DNA of 64,000 nt, from positions 140,179,927 to 140,243,926 of the forward strand of contig JALGPY010000002.1 of NCBI GenBank assembly GCA_023055425.1. Reading direction: 5' to 3'. This DNA comes from Linanthus parryae. Its lineage: Eukaryota; Streptophyta; Magnoliopsida; Ericales; Polemoniaceae. The notes beneath the pieces were generated by a model that searched no databases, had not been told where the DNA came from, and worked only from the letters and a program-made list of their open reading frames with translations. How positions within the stretch are numbered: position 1 is the stretch's first letter; the number at the start of each line of letters is the position of its first letter. A program made the translations under genes and the position numbers. Below, piece after piece: positions 11,459-21,500 of the stretch.

Positions 11459-12837
11459 GTAGTACAGTAGGATTAATTACAGGATCAATACTCTAGAAGG
11501 GGGGGGGGGTTGAAAAGAGTATGGCAACTTTTGAAACTTTTTCTAAAAGAGTGGTTTCAAATGAATTTGTGAAATGAAGCAAGTAATTCAAGGCCTTGAA
11601 ATGAGTTTTGGGTCCTTGTCAGGTCCTTGGAATCAAAACAGATAGTAAAGAGAAAGCTGAAAGTTTTCAAGGCCTTCAAATAAGGTCGAAACACTTGAGC
11701 TGAAAACCTGTTTTATGCAGTTTGTATACTAAGTAAAATGCTGCAAAGTAAAGGGAAGAGACACAATGATTTATAGAGTTCAGCCCACATGGACCTACGT
11801 CTCTACCTCAGGGACTTAATCCTTGCAGGATTTTTAACTCAATTCTCATGAATCAAAAGCTAAGACCCTAGATATCAAGCACAAACAGATGTCTTACTCT
11901 GTTACAGCTTGTGGTTCTCACTAACCTATCTTGTACCTTTTCTAGGTAACTAATTAACTAAGACTTCTCTATTGTTCAACTTGAACAATCCACGAGAACA
12001 AGAACTAGAAGTATTATCAGAATGATATACAAATAAAGCACAGAATAGAAGAACACTAGAACAGGGTCTGAGGATGAATATGCAGTGTTCTTCATCAGAT
12101 TGGATGATTCGATCTGCTTCTTTGTTGCTTGTCAATCTCTGTAAAGTGCTTGAGAATTTCCGTAAGAGTCCTGTTGTTATTTCTTCAAGCCTTCCCAATT
12201 TTATGCAGCTGTTTGAATTTAATATCTTGCAGGATCTTCATTAACAGACTTTCCGAAAACTAAGTAGCAAACCTTTGACTCTTCCAACAGCTCTTCCAAC
12301 AGATAGTTGCTTAGTATCTTCAAAGATACTAACTTTATCTTGTTTGTTGGAGGGTTGGGAAGCTTTAAATGTACCAGATAAATGTGCATAATAAATTTGT
12401 GAGATTGATTTCCATTCTGCAATCGAATAAGTTAGGAAACAATCCTCCTGCAAAATAGAAACAAAATATAACTGCACAAACTGAGTCAAACACATAGATT
12501 AATCATAGGACATAGTAGAGAAATGATATGTCTTTCATCATCATGTAATAGATGATCAATTATAAGAGATTAGGAGTTTAAATAAGATCATCAGCTCCCT
12601 CTAATTTCATGCCAGAAACTGCAGCGTTAGTTTCAAAAAAGTTTAAATAAGATCATCAGCTCCCCCTAAGTTCATGCCAGAAACTGTAGTGTTAGTTTCA
12701 AACGAGTTTAAATAAGATCATCAGCTCCCCCTAAGTTCATTCCAGAAACTGGAGTGTTAGTTTCAAACCTTTGAAATCAGTTTCAAGGCCTTAAATACAC
12801 AAGCTGTTTCAAGCCTTTGAAACATGCTGAACATACA
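11459..12837 (-). mobile_element. Copia LTR (inner copy)
   Basis: On the minus strand it starts TGTATGTTCAGC directly after a polypurine tract and ends at CTACTGTAC just before the primer site, about 1.38 kb. It contains the 65-bp triplicate (12576-12770), a G-run on the plus strand (11503-11513) and several copies of the palindrome-like motif AAGGCCTTGAAA. It is preceded by a purine tract and followed by a primer site, so it serves as the 3' LTR of one element and the 5' LTR of the next. The primer-side boundary is approximate. Confidence 0.65.
12576..12770. repeat. 65-bp direct repeat, three copies, in the Copia LTR
   Basis: Copies begin GTTTAAATAAGATCATCAGC at 12576, 12641 and 12706, exactly 65 bases apart, with a few substitutions. 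They lie at the LTR start (minus strand), where U3 enhancer-like repeats are common. Confidence 0.85.
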
Positions 12838-12850
12838 ATCTCCCCTAGAA
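12838..12850 (-). other. Copia polypurine tract between two LTRs
   Basis: Minus strand TTCTAGGGGAGAT precedes TGTATG, the start of the inner LTR. Only this tract separates the inner and outer LTRs, so all coding sequence between them has been lost. Confidence 0.6.
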
Positions 12851-12852
12851 GG

Positions 12853-13530
12853 GGTACAGTAGGTGGAAATGTAGGATGAATACTCTAGAGGGGGGGGGGT
12901 TGAATAGAGTATGCCAACTTTTGCTAAAACTTGCAAGAGAAGTGGTTTCAAAATAGTTTGTGAAGAGTAAGTAAAGTTCATGGCCTTGAAATAAGTTTCA
13001 AGTCCTTGGAGTGTGAGCAGTTAAGTATAAAAATAAGTAGTCTTTTTTAAGGCCTTGAAATGAGTTTCACACCCTTGAAATGAACCTATTTGAAAGCTGC
13101 AAATGATCTAAGTATGAAGCTGTAAAGTAGATGCAAGAGACACAAGATATATAGAGTCCAGTCCACTTGGACCTACGTCTCTACCTCTGGGATCTTCTCC
13201 CTGCAGGATTTTCAACTCAATTCTTATTAATCCACAGCTAAGACCTAGATCTCAAGAACAGAGAGATACCTTAATCTGTTACAGCTTGTGGTTCTCTCTA
13301 ACCTATCTAGTACCTGCTCTAGCTATCTGATTAACTAATAATACTATTGTTAACTTAAAACAATCTTGGAGAATAAGAACTAGAAGTATAAACAAGAAGA
13401 CATACAAATGAAGTAAAGAACAGAAGAACAAAGAAAATGAAACTGATGTGAGAGTGCAGTGTTCTTCTGAGAATTGGATTAAGAATTTGATCTGCTTCTT
13501 TGTTGCTTGGTGTAGATAGTGCTTTCTGAG
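12853..13530 (-). mobile_element. Copia LTR (outer copy), interrupted by the Tat element
   Basis: Diverged homologue of the inner LTR: same G-run (12891-12899), CTCTAGAGGGG, AAGGCCTTGAAATGAG, and GATCTGCTTCTTTGTTGCTTG near the right edge. Similarity stops at about 13530, where the Tat LTR begins. The rest of this LTR is not seen again in the window. Confidence 0.65.
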
Positions 13531-13531
13531 C

Positions 13532-14139
13532 TGACAGATCTTGGCCACGTGGCAACCATCCAGCACACCATATTGTGCTCCACACACACTGGATCACCAG
13601 CCGGGCTGATCCATGTGGGGGCTGCGAGACAGGGCCCTCGCATACCACTGCACGGGACTTGTAGGGACTTAGTGGTTTGGAGGCTAGAGTAAGTCCTGTC
13701 GCGTGCGAGCCAAGCCCGCGCGCGACCTTTAGTAACTGCTTTGAGAGATTTATGGCACGAGCTCCATAAACCCGGTCAATCCGGTCGAACCCGGTCAACC
13801 CCATAACGGTTCCGGTATTCGCGCATAACATGCTGTAACGGTCCCTATATACGCGGACGAACGTGCCGTTGTGGTTAAGCTAATTAAGTCGCCATTGATG
13901 GGCGCATTAACCACACAAAAAAGGTCACATTCTCTGCTATATATAGGACGTTAACCTTTCCGTAAAAAGGAGGACACACACCAGCCATACGTGGAAGCTC
14001 TGCCAAACCTCTGTCTCTCTCTCAGACATTACTACTGCCTTACTCTCTCCCTACACACAACCCAACTCTTCCTGTGCCATCTCTGATCCTCTAATAACGG
14101 TGTACACGGAGTTCTCCCCGCCGGAATCTCGTGTGCACA
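13532..14139 (+). mobile_element. 5' LTR of the Tat element
   Basis: Bounded on the left by loss of similarity to the Copia LTR (13530), beginning TGACAGATCTTGG, and on the right by GTGTGCACA just before the primer site. The length of about 608 bp is plausible, but there is no second LTR to confirm the boundaries. It is more GC-rich than its surroundings. Confidence 0.55.
13938..13945 (+). promoter_or_regulatory. TATA box of the Tat LTR
   Basis: TATATATA about 200 bases before the LTR end, in the expected U3/R position. Function inferred. Confidence 0.5.
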
Positions 14140-14142
14140 TTT

Positions 14143-14158
14143 TGGTGAACCCGACGTG
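14143..14158 (+). other. Tat primer binding site
   Basis: TGGTGAACCCGACGTG lies three bases after the LTR end and 21 bases before the gag ATG. TGG-initial primer sites of this form are common in Ty3 elements. I cannot name the tRNA with certainty. Confidence 0.65.
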
Positions 14159-14179
14159 AACTTACCATCAAAAGCAACC

Positions 14180-15690
14180 ATGTCTCAGGAGGATGACATC
14201 AGTAACAGATCGCCCTCTACCGAAGCCGCCTCAGGAGAGGAGATCCGCCGCACTCCTACGACCACCGGTGAAGCCCCGACGCTAGAGGCCTTGGACGCTA
14301 CCATCCAGAGTCAGGCAAAGGCTCTCAAAGCTCAATCTGCGCAGTTAGAACGGATCATGGCTGTCTTGGGGACTCTTGCACCAAACCCTGCACCAGCCAC
14401 CGCCGTTTCTCAGGGAGGAGGAGCCCCACCGCTCAAGGACTGGGAGTGTCAACCACACCCCCCAACCCTAATCTATAGACTCCACCGGCGATTAAGCAGC
14501 TACCCTCAATTCAAGGGTCAACAGCTCAAATGTTGCCCCTCACTGCTCATACTCCTCAGCCTCCGGCTTTGGTACCTAATCCGGCCTCGCAGTATCCCTT
14601 GCCTCCTCCAGCGGCAATCTGGGGCAATGTGAACGCCCAATATGTTCCCAATCCTCCTGCGGCATATGTGTCGCCTCCGCCTGCGGCAACTCCTCCTCCT
14701 GCTACCGAGGGAAACACTCCAGAGTGTATGAAGTCTCTGCAGAAGCGCATAGACACCATCCTGGCTAACCAATCATTCGCGGATACCATCATCCCGAAGT
14801 TAGACAACGATCCTCCTATCCCGCGAGAGATCTATCTCATGCCTAACCCGGTTGGGTACAAGGCTCCTAAATGGGACAAGTTCGAAGATGTCAATGGAAA
14901 CGATCATGAACATGTCATGCGTTTCATCGATGTCATGGGGCCGAATGGAGCCGATCCCAAACTGCTGATGCGAGAGTTCCCGAAATCCTTGGGGAACGTA
15001 GCGTACAAGTGGTACAGGACGTTGGAAGCTGGGTCCGTAAAGACCTGGGACGACATGGTCCAATAGTTCTACACCAAGTTCTTCCAGATGGAGGAAAAGG
15101 TGACAATGATCCACCTCTCGCGGATGTATCAGTAGCGCGAGGAGGACGGAATAACTTTCATCAAGAAGTTCAGGGCGAAGTCCTTGGAATGCAAAGATCC
15201 GATGCTCGAAAGTAGGCTCGTAGAGATATGCCTGCAGTGCATGCGAGATGAATACAAAGGTGTTCTCATCAACCTGCAAACGCCTACGTTTTCAAAACTG
15301 ATCGAATGTACGAAGAACATCGAGCCTATAGTGGAGAGGCAGAAAAAGAGAAGCACCCCAGAGCGATCCTCGGAAGGTACTACTTTCAAAATCGGGAGAT
15401 TCAGCTATAAGAAGGGACGCGAAGCTGAAGTCAATACAGTTTCACCCCAGAAGCAGGCGAAGATTGTGAACTTTGACGCGCCACCTCTGCCATGTTCGGT
15501 GGAAGAAGCAAGCGACCTCTGCAGGCAATGGCGCAAGGACGGTGTCCTATCGCCACTCGAGAGGGCACCCTCCAAGGAGATGGTGAGGGAACCGAAGTGG
15601 TGCGAGTAACACGGCAAGGTCATGCATCCCACAGCGGATTGTAAGAAGATCAGGATTGTATTCAGCCAAAAGATGAAGAATGCGAGCTGA
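14180..15690 (+). pseudogene. gag: Tat gag, frameshifted and with stops
   Basis: ATG at 14180 (MSQEDDISNRS) was chosen because it follows the primer site. The frame breaks near 14440 and reopens at 14530. A Pro/Ala-rich linker leads into the capsid-like gag domain (PKWDKFEDVNGND, VMRFIDVM, LGNVAYKWYRTL, KTWDDMVQ). Stops fall at 15064-15066 and about 15133, after which the domain resumes (FIKKFRAKSLE). Near the end a zinc-binding-like stretch (WCE-stop-HGKVMHPTADC, about 15598-15648) has lost one residue to a stop. A further frameshift near 15680 leads into the protease frame. Gag would coat element RNA in cytoplasmic particles. This copy cannot make it. Confidence 0.8.
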
Positions 15691-15713
15691 TCGTCAGTGA
15701 CCACAGGAAGGAT

Positions 15714-16790
15714 GTGCGCAACAATCCACTTCCTGCCCATGCGGAGCAAGAGTCTAAAGGTAAAGAGGTCGCTATGATCTCGATTGTGGATCTGGAAGAG
15801 GTCGCAGACGATGGTCTACCCATCATTGCCGAAGTCCATGACGATGAGGACTACAGCGTAGACACGGAGGACGAACGTGCCGACCGGATGAAGGGGTCGC
15901 ACGGCTTCAGTAGATTCTTCAACGAGATCAACTTCTCAGATAAATGCCGGACATAAATGACGAAAGCGATCTTAAGGGTAGCAGAAGACTACGAGGACGA
16001 TCTCGTAGTCTCCAATGGGAAAGTCATCATGGCGTCTCGCTGTACAGAAAAGATTATGACCTTTTCCGCGAGCGACAAAAAGACAGATGCGAGCCACCAG
16101 AGGCCTCTGTATGTGACGGCCATCATCAATGGCGTCGAGTTCAAAAGAGCGTTCGTCGACGGAGGAGCAGCAATTAACGTCGTTTCGCTCCACACAGTGA
16201 AGCTAGCAGGGATCCCCGAGTACAAGATTGTCAAACGTCCATCCCCGTTGATGGGATTCGGAAGTGACTCCAGAATGACGATAGGATGGATCCGCCTGGG
16301 CGTCCAGATCGGCAAAATCAAGTGCTCAGCGAAGTTCTATGTCATAGATGCGAACACTACGTATCATATGATCATAGGTCGAGCCTGGATTCATCGCTTT
16401 GATGCTGTCCCTTCAACAGCTCATCAAGTGATGAAAGCTATTTGGAACGACAGAATAGTCGAGATACCGGCTTCAACGAATCCATTCAACATGGACGAAG
16501 CACATCTCAGCGAGGCGGTGTGGTTCACCGAGATGGCGGATGAGCAAACACCGGGACCATTCAACCCTACTCCTTTACCCCTTTGGGAAGATATCAAGGA
16601 TCAGTCACCTCCGGGAGTGATGGTGACCAGGGAGGATGCAAAGGAAAAGCCGCCCACGCGGGAAGAGGCGTCGCGGATCGCCTACCAGCGAAAGAACGTG
16701 TATACTCTGAAGAGAATAGCAAAGCATGACTCTGAAGGCAAGGATATAGAGAGCTTCTACGCCAACGGGAAAAAGTGCTATCGCATATGA
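15714..16790 (+). pseudogene. pol: Tat gag C-terminus and aspartic protease
   Basis: One frame runs from here with a stop at 15954-15956. From 15957 it is open for 277 codons. The retropepsin-type site is FVDGGAAINVVS (catalytic Asp about residue 68 from 15957). DGG in place of DSG/DTG is typical of Tat proteases, which cleave the gag-pol polyprotein. The flap and hydrophobic region MIIGRAWIHRFDAV follows about 80 residues later. A TGA at 16788-16790 separates it from the RT segment in the same frame, so it is broken downstream though the domain itself looks intact. Confidence 0.8.
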
Positions 16791-16802
16791 AGGTGCGCGG
16801 GG

Positions 16803-18043
16803 GTGTCCTCACGCGGGCATGGGGATATCCCTGAGCAAATAAACCAAATCGAGCAAGTTGCGGTTACGGAAAAACCAATGCAGGGCACTCAAGACGAAAA
16901 GCTCAAAGAAGCACCCGAATGCATGGAAGACAAACCCAGACCGCAAAAGCTAGAGCTAAAGGAGGTGTTCCTAAGCCCGAACGAAGAAAAGAAAAGGCCA
17001 GTCTTTCTAAGTGCGGACCTCACAAGCGAAGAGGAGAAAGGTCTGCTACAGCTCCTGACTGAATACAAGGACGTGTTCGCATGGGAGTATGATGAGATGC
17101 CCGGTCTGGACACAAGTATCACTATGCACCGTTTAGACATCATTCCGGGGTCTAAGCCGGTAAAGCAGAGCACAAGAAGCTTCAGGCCGGAGCTTAACGT
17201 GAAGATTAAGCAGGAGATTGTCAAACTCCTGGACGCCAAGTTCATAGAGCCGAATCATCATCCCACATGGCTGGCCAACATTGTGCCAGTGGTAAATAAG
17301 AACGGACAGCTTCGCATCTGCGTGGATTTCCGGGATCTCAATCGTTTCTGCCCCAAGGACGATTTTCCGCTCCCCAACATTGATCTGCTTATTGATTCGA
17401 CAGCGGGTCATCGCATGTTCAGTTTCATGGACGGCTTCAGCGGATACAATCAGATCAAGATGGACCCTGAAGATGCGCAGAAAACTGCATTCATCACCCC
17501 GTTGGGGTATTCAACTATACGGTGATGCCTTTCGGTCTCAAAAACGCAGGTGCAACTTACCAGAGGGCCATGATGGCCCTATTCCACGACATGATGCACA
17601 AGGAAGTGGAATTTTATGTGGACGACCTGGTGGTTAAATCCAAGCAGGAGGCAGATCACCTGGCGGATTTACGGAAAGTGTTCAATAGATGCAGACGCTT
17701 TCAACGGAAGATGAATCCCATGAAGTGCGCATTCGGGGTAACATCAGGGAAGTTCTTAGGATGCGTGGTGCATCGCCAAGGAATCGAGCCTGATCCTGCG
17801 AAAGTATCAGCCATCACAGGCATGACTCCGCCACATAACCAAAGTGCCTTGAAGACGTTTTTTGGAAAGCTATCATATCTGCGGAGATTCATCCCAGCGA
17901 TTGCCGAAATCACCTACTGTTTTAGTGCCCTTCTCAAGAAAGATGCCCTATACAGCTGGACCCTGGAGCACGAAGCTGCGTTCGGGAAACTAAAGGATCT
18001 GCTGACGTCTTCAGAAATAATGATCGCGCCTCAATTAGGATAA
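16803..18043 (+). pseudogene. pol: Tat reverse transcriptase, one frameshift
   Basis: RT fingers and palm are readable: KQEIVKLLDAKFIEP, WLANIVPVVNKNG, LRICVDFRDLNRFCPKDDFP (first catalytic Asp region), FMDGFSGYNQIKM, then MPFGLKNAGATYQ and the catalytic FYVDDLVVKS (about 17611-17640). A single-base loss near 17505-17515 moves the frame just before MPFG. A TAA at 18041-18043 closes the segment before RNase H. The enzyme would copy element RNA into DNA. The catalytic Asp residues are present but the chain is interrupted. Confidence 0.9.
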
Positions 18044-18420
18044 CCGCTTTTGCTGTATCTGACGTCAACGAGAAAGTCCATAGGAGCACTTTTGGCTCAG
18101 GAGTACGAGGGCCAAGAAAGGCCCATCTACTACATCTCTCGCATCGTGCAGCCCGCAGAATCAAGGTACACGGACATCGAGCGCCATTGCTTTGCCCTAT
18201 TCTTCGTAATAGAAAAGCTGAGACACTACTTTGCGTCGCACAAAGTGGTGGTGGTCACAAAAAGTGATCCCATACGATATCTCCTGACTCACACCACTCC
18301 TGGGGGAAGATTGGCAAAATGGTATATGACCATCTCTCAATACGATATCACATGCGTGCGACCGCGGGCGATTAAGTCGCAGGCGGTGGCGGACTTGTTG
18401 GCACAGTTCCCGGATAACAG
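18044..18420 (+). pseudogene. pol: Tat Ty3-type RNase H (first RNase H)
   Basis: Continues the RT frame after the stop. IGALLAQEYEG, RPIYYISRIVQPAESRYTDIE and LRHYFASHKVVVVTKSDP match the Ty3 RNase H that follows RT. The first catalytic Asp of the usual strand is not visible (LYLTSTRKS), consistent with a degenerate first RNase H in elements that have gained a second one. It ends in a connector with SQAVADLLAQFP. Confidence 0.8.
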
Positions 18421-18475
18421 TCACGAGCCTGTGATTGAAGAAGAATTTGAAGGACCTGAGATCTATGCAGTTGAT

Positions 18476-18862
18476 TTGCCTTATTGGACGCTCCATTTTG
18501 ACGGATCATCCACAAGGAAATGTTGAGGCATTGGGATAGTCTTGACCAAGCCAGATGGGGAGGTCATACAGATGTCCGCAAAGCTTGACTTCGCAGTCAC
18601 CAACAACGAGGCAGAATATGAAGCCCTCATAGCGGGACTTCGTGCAACGAAAGCTTTGGAAGTAAGCAACTTGACGGTCATGGTGGACTCCAAGCTAATC
18701 GTCAAGCAAGCCTCGGGCGAGTACGGTTTGAAGGAGATAAACCTTCTGTCCTACCGGACCTTGGTACAAAAACTGGTGCAACAGTTCTGCGATGTTAGGT
18801 ACGAGCACAAGCCCCGAGCGGATAACAGGCATGCAGACCCTTTGGCCACCTTGGGATCCAAG
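18476..18862 (+). pseudogene. pol: Tat second (archaeal/plant-type) RNase H
   Basis: WTLHFDGSS (first Asp), NNEAEYEALIAGL (Glu), VMVDSKLIVKQ (Asp) and RADNRHADPLA (last Asp) give the full D-E-D-D set of a cellular-type RNase H, distinct from the upstream one. One TGA (18524-18526) lies shortly after the first motif. A second RNase H between the Ty3 RNase H and integrase is the hallmark of Tat elements. It would remove the RNA template and primers during cDNA synthesis. Confidence 0.85.
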
Positions 18863-18937
18863 GTTAGCACAGAAAAATGTCCTGCAAGAATTCTGATCGA
18901 AGTGCGAACATCGTCGGCGTTAACACAAGACGCGTGC

Positions 18938-19600
18938 GACGAAGAATGTATAGACGATGGGGACTGGAGAAAGTCAATCTTACGGGCCATCGCAGAAGGT
19001 ACGAGCAGCGAGAATTGGCCATCCACAAAGGGGTATTGCGTACATGACAACACCCTCTATTACAAGGGCCCTGGCGGAATACTTATGCGATGCGTCTCCG
19101 AGCAAGAAGGACAGCTGCTGTTAGAAAAGATCCATCAACATGCTTGCGGGGAAAGCGAAGTGTCAATCTATCGGAAAGCCCAGAGATATGGCATTCACTG
19201 GCCGGACATGTCAACGGCCGCGACACTGATACAAGGAAAGTGAGAGAGTTGCGCACTGATCAAAGACTCTTTACTCATTGCTCTGACCGATGATGATGCG
19301 GATTGGAGGAAACCACTCTTTGATTTTCTCACCCAGGGCGCCGTACCCGAATCGAGAAAAGATGCTGAGAAATTGAGGAGGAAAGCATCCCGATACGTAG
19401 TACAAGAAAACCTGCTTTGGCGAAGAGGCCATGAGGGCAACTTGCTGCGATGTCTAGACAGCAGGGAGGCACAAGAAGTGATGGACCTTTCTCATCAGGG
19501 GGGTGCGAAATTATGCAGGCAACTCCTCTCAATTGGATATTTTTGGCCCACGATGGAGGCTGATTGCCGCACCAAAGTACGACGCTGCCAGGAGTGTCAA
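18938..19600 (+). pseudogene. pol: Two consecutive integrase-N-terminal (H2C2-like) modules
   Basis: Module 1: DGDWRKSILRAI, YYKGPGGILMRCVSEQEG, KIHQHACG, YGIHWPDM, then GK-stop-ESC at 19235-19252, where the TGA has probably replaced a Cys of a Cys-x2-Cys pair. Module 2: DADWRKPLFDFL, ENLLWRRGHEGNLLRCLDS, SHQGGAKL, IGYFWPTM, CQEC. Both share the order DWRKP, LRC, H, YxxWPxM, CxxC, which argues for an internal duplication of the spacer plus zinc-binding domain. Module 2 is followed directly by the integrase core. Whether both bind zinc cannot be judged here. Confidence 0.65.
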
Positions 19601-20515
19601 TTTAAAGGAAATCGAGTGCACGCTCCTGCTGTAGATCTACATGCATTGGGAACACCATGGCCTTTTCACACATGGGCTCTGGATTTTATTGGCCCCATTC
19701 GACCAAACTCGCACGGGAATCACTTCATTCTCACCGCGACTGAGTTTTTCACCAAATGGGTAGAAGCGATACCACTGAAAACGGCAAATGCGCTAGCTGT
19801 GGTCCATTTCATCCAAGAAAACATCATATGCAGGTTAGGAATTCCCAACACCATCCTTTCAGATAATGGCACTCCTTTTGTTAATCGCCAGGTGGATGCG
19901 AAGCTAGCAGAATACAACATCAGGCAGATATGCTCCACCCCCTACTACCCGAAAGGCAATGGGAAAGCAGAAGCGACCAACAAGACGCTGTTGAGGATCT
20001 TGAGCAAGATGGTCGCAGATGACCACAAGAAGTGGGCTGATTCCTTAAGCATAGCCCTGTGGGCTTACCGGACTTCTCCAAGGACACCCACAGGGGTCTC
20101 ACCATTCCTCCTATGCTATGGGGCTGAGGCTGTGGTACCTGCGGAGGTGAAAGTTAACTCAGCAAGATTGGCCTTCCACGCATTGTACGAAAATCAATGC
20201 GATCATGACTTAGTCTTGCTAGAGGAAAAGCGAGAGCAAGCTAAAACGACCAACAAACGGTATCAAGAAAGGATTGCTCGTGCGTACAATAAAACAGTCC
20301 AACGGAGAGATTTCGCAGTTGGAGATTTGGTCTTGCGCGCATCTGACCATTGCATGCGAGAGGCGGCTCACCCGAAGTTCGCAGCCAATTGGGAAGGGCC
20401 CTTTGAAGTCACATAAGTCTTTGTCAGTGGTTACTGCAGCATACGGAGGTTGCACGGAACAACCTCAACTCCAAGCTCAGTCAACAAGCGCTGGATTAAG
20501 ATAAACTATCCCTGA
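19601..20515 (+). pseudogene. pol: Tat integrase core and C-terminal domain
   Basis: Catalytic D-D-E residues are visible in WALDFIGPI, ILSDNGTPF and KGNGKAEATNKT, with the usual spacing between the second Asp and the Glu. ALWAYRTSPRTPTGVSPF and the C-terminal WEGPFEV follow. A TAA at 20414-20416 falls just after WEGPFEV. The same frame continues through WIKINYP to a natural-looking TGA at 20513-20515, which is probably the original end of pol. Integrase would join the cDNA to host DNA. Confidence 0.88.
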
Positions 20516-20720
20516 CTTCTCTCATTTTATGAGTTTTATTACAACGTTGCCTTATGCTCTGTATAGCTATGATTCGCACATCTTCTCTCCCATATGAGAG
20601 AATTGTAATCTCATTTCTCCCATATGAGAGTTCTATAGTAAAAGACTTCTCCCAAATGAGAAGAACTTTATGCTTCTAGATTTCTTTATTGTTTAATTTA
20701 GTTCATTATTACTGTTAGCA

Positions 20721-21500
20721 AAAGCCTATCCGCCGTGATAGCAACTTACTTGAATACGATCTCAAATGATCTTTTAAGCCTGTCTGTCGTGATAGCAGCC
20801 TATACGAATGCAATCTTAATTGATCTTCTAAGCCTATCTGCCACGATAGCAGCTCATGCAAATACGATCTTAATTGATCTCTTAAATCCTATCTGCCACG
20901 ATAGCAGCTCATGCAAATACGATCTTAATTGATCTCTTAAGCCTATCTGCCACGATAGCAGCTAATGCGAAAATGATCTTAATGGATCTTCTAAGCCTAT
21001 CTGTCACGATAGCAGCCTATGCGAAAATGGTCTTAATTGATCTTCTAAGCCTATCTGCCACGATAGCAACTTATGCGAAAACGATCTTAATTGATCTTCT
21101 AAGCCTATCTGTTACGATAGCAGCTCATGCGAAAATGATCTTAATTGATCTTTTAAGCCTATCTGCCACGATAGCAACTCAGGTGAACATGATCTTAAAT
21201 GATCTCTTAAGCCTATCTGTAACGATAGCAGCATATGCGAGTACGATCCCAAGTAATCTTTCAAGCCTATCTGCTATGATAGCAGCTCATGCGAACATGA
21301 TCGTGAATGATCTTCCAAGCCTATCTATGGCGATAGCAGCATTATGCAAATGCGATTTAAAAATCGTTCTTAAGTCTATCTGATGTGATAGCAGCATTAT
21401 GAAAAATGATCATAATCGATCTACAAAGGCCTATCTGATGAGATAGCACTTGAACTTTAATCTGAAACAAACCACAAGCCTATCTGCCAAGGTGGCAAAG
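20721..21500 (+). repeat. 54-bp minisatellite in the Tat 3' untranslated region
   Basis: About 14 tandem copies at 54-bp spacing, each with AAGCCTATCTG, a variable 4-5 bases, GATAGCAGC, then ATGATCTTAATTGATCTT. Starts fall near 20725, 20779, 20831, 20885, 20939 and so on. CTATCTG and CGATAG let each copy form a short hairpin. Copies decay toward 21430-21500. The run of open frame across it (20973-21383) only reflects 54 being a multiple of three. Confidence 0.9.

Noticed and set aside
14518..16321. Long minus-strand frames opposite Tat gag and protease
   Set aside because: They overlap recognisable sense-strand domains and look like shadow frames caused by codon composition.
20973..21383. 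136-codon open frame across the minisatellite
   Set aside because: The 54-bp period is a multiple of three, so an open first repeat stays open; the product is only the repeat motif.
20721..21500. CRISPR-like regular repeat
   Set aside because: There are no unique spacers; the full 54 bases repeat, in a plant retroelement.
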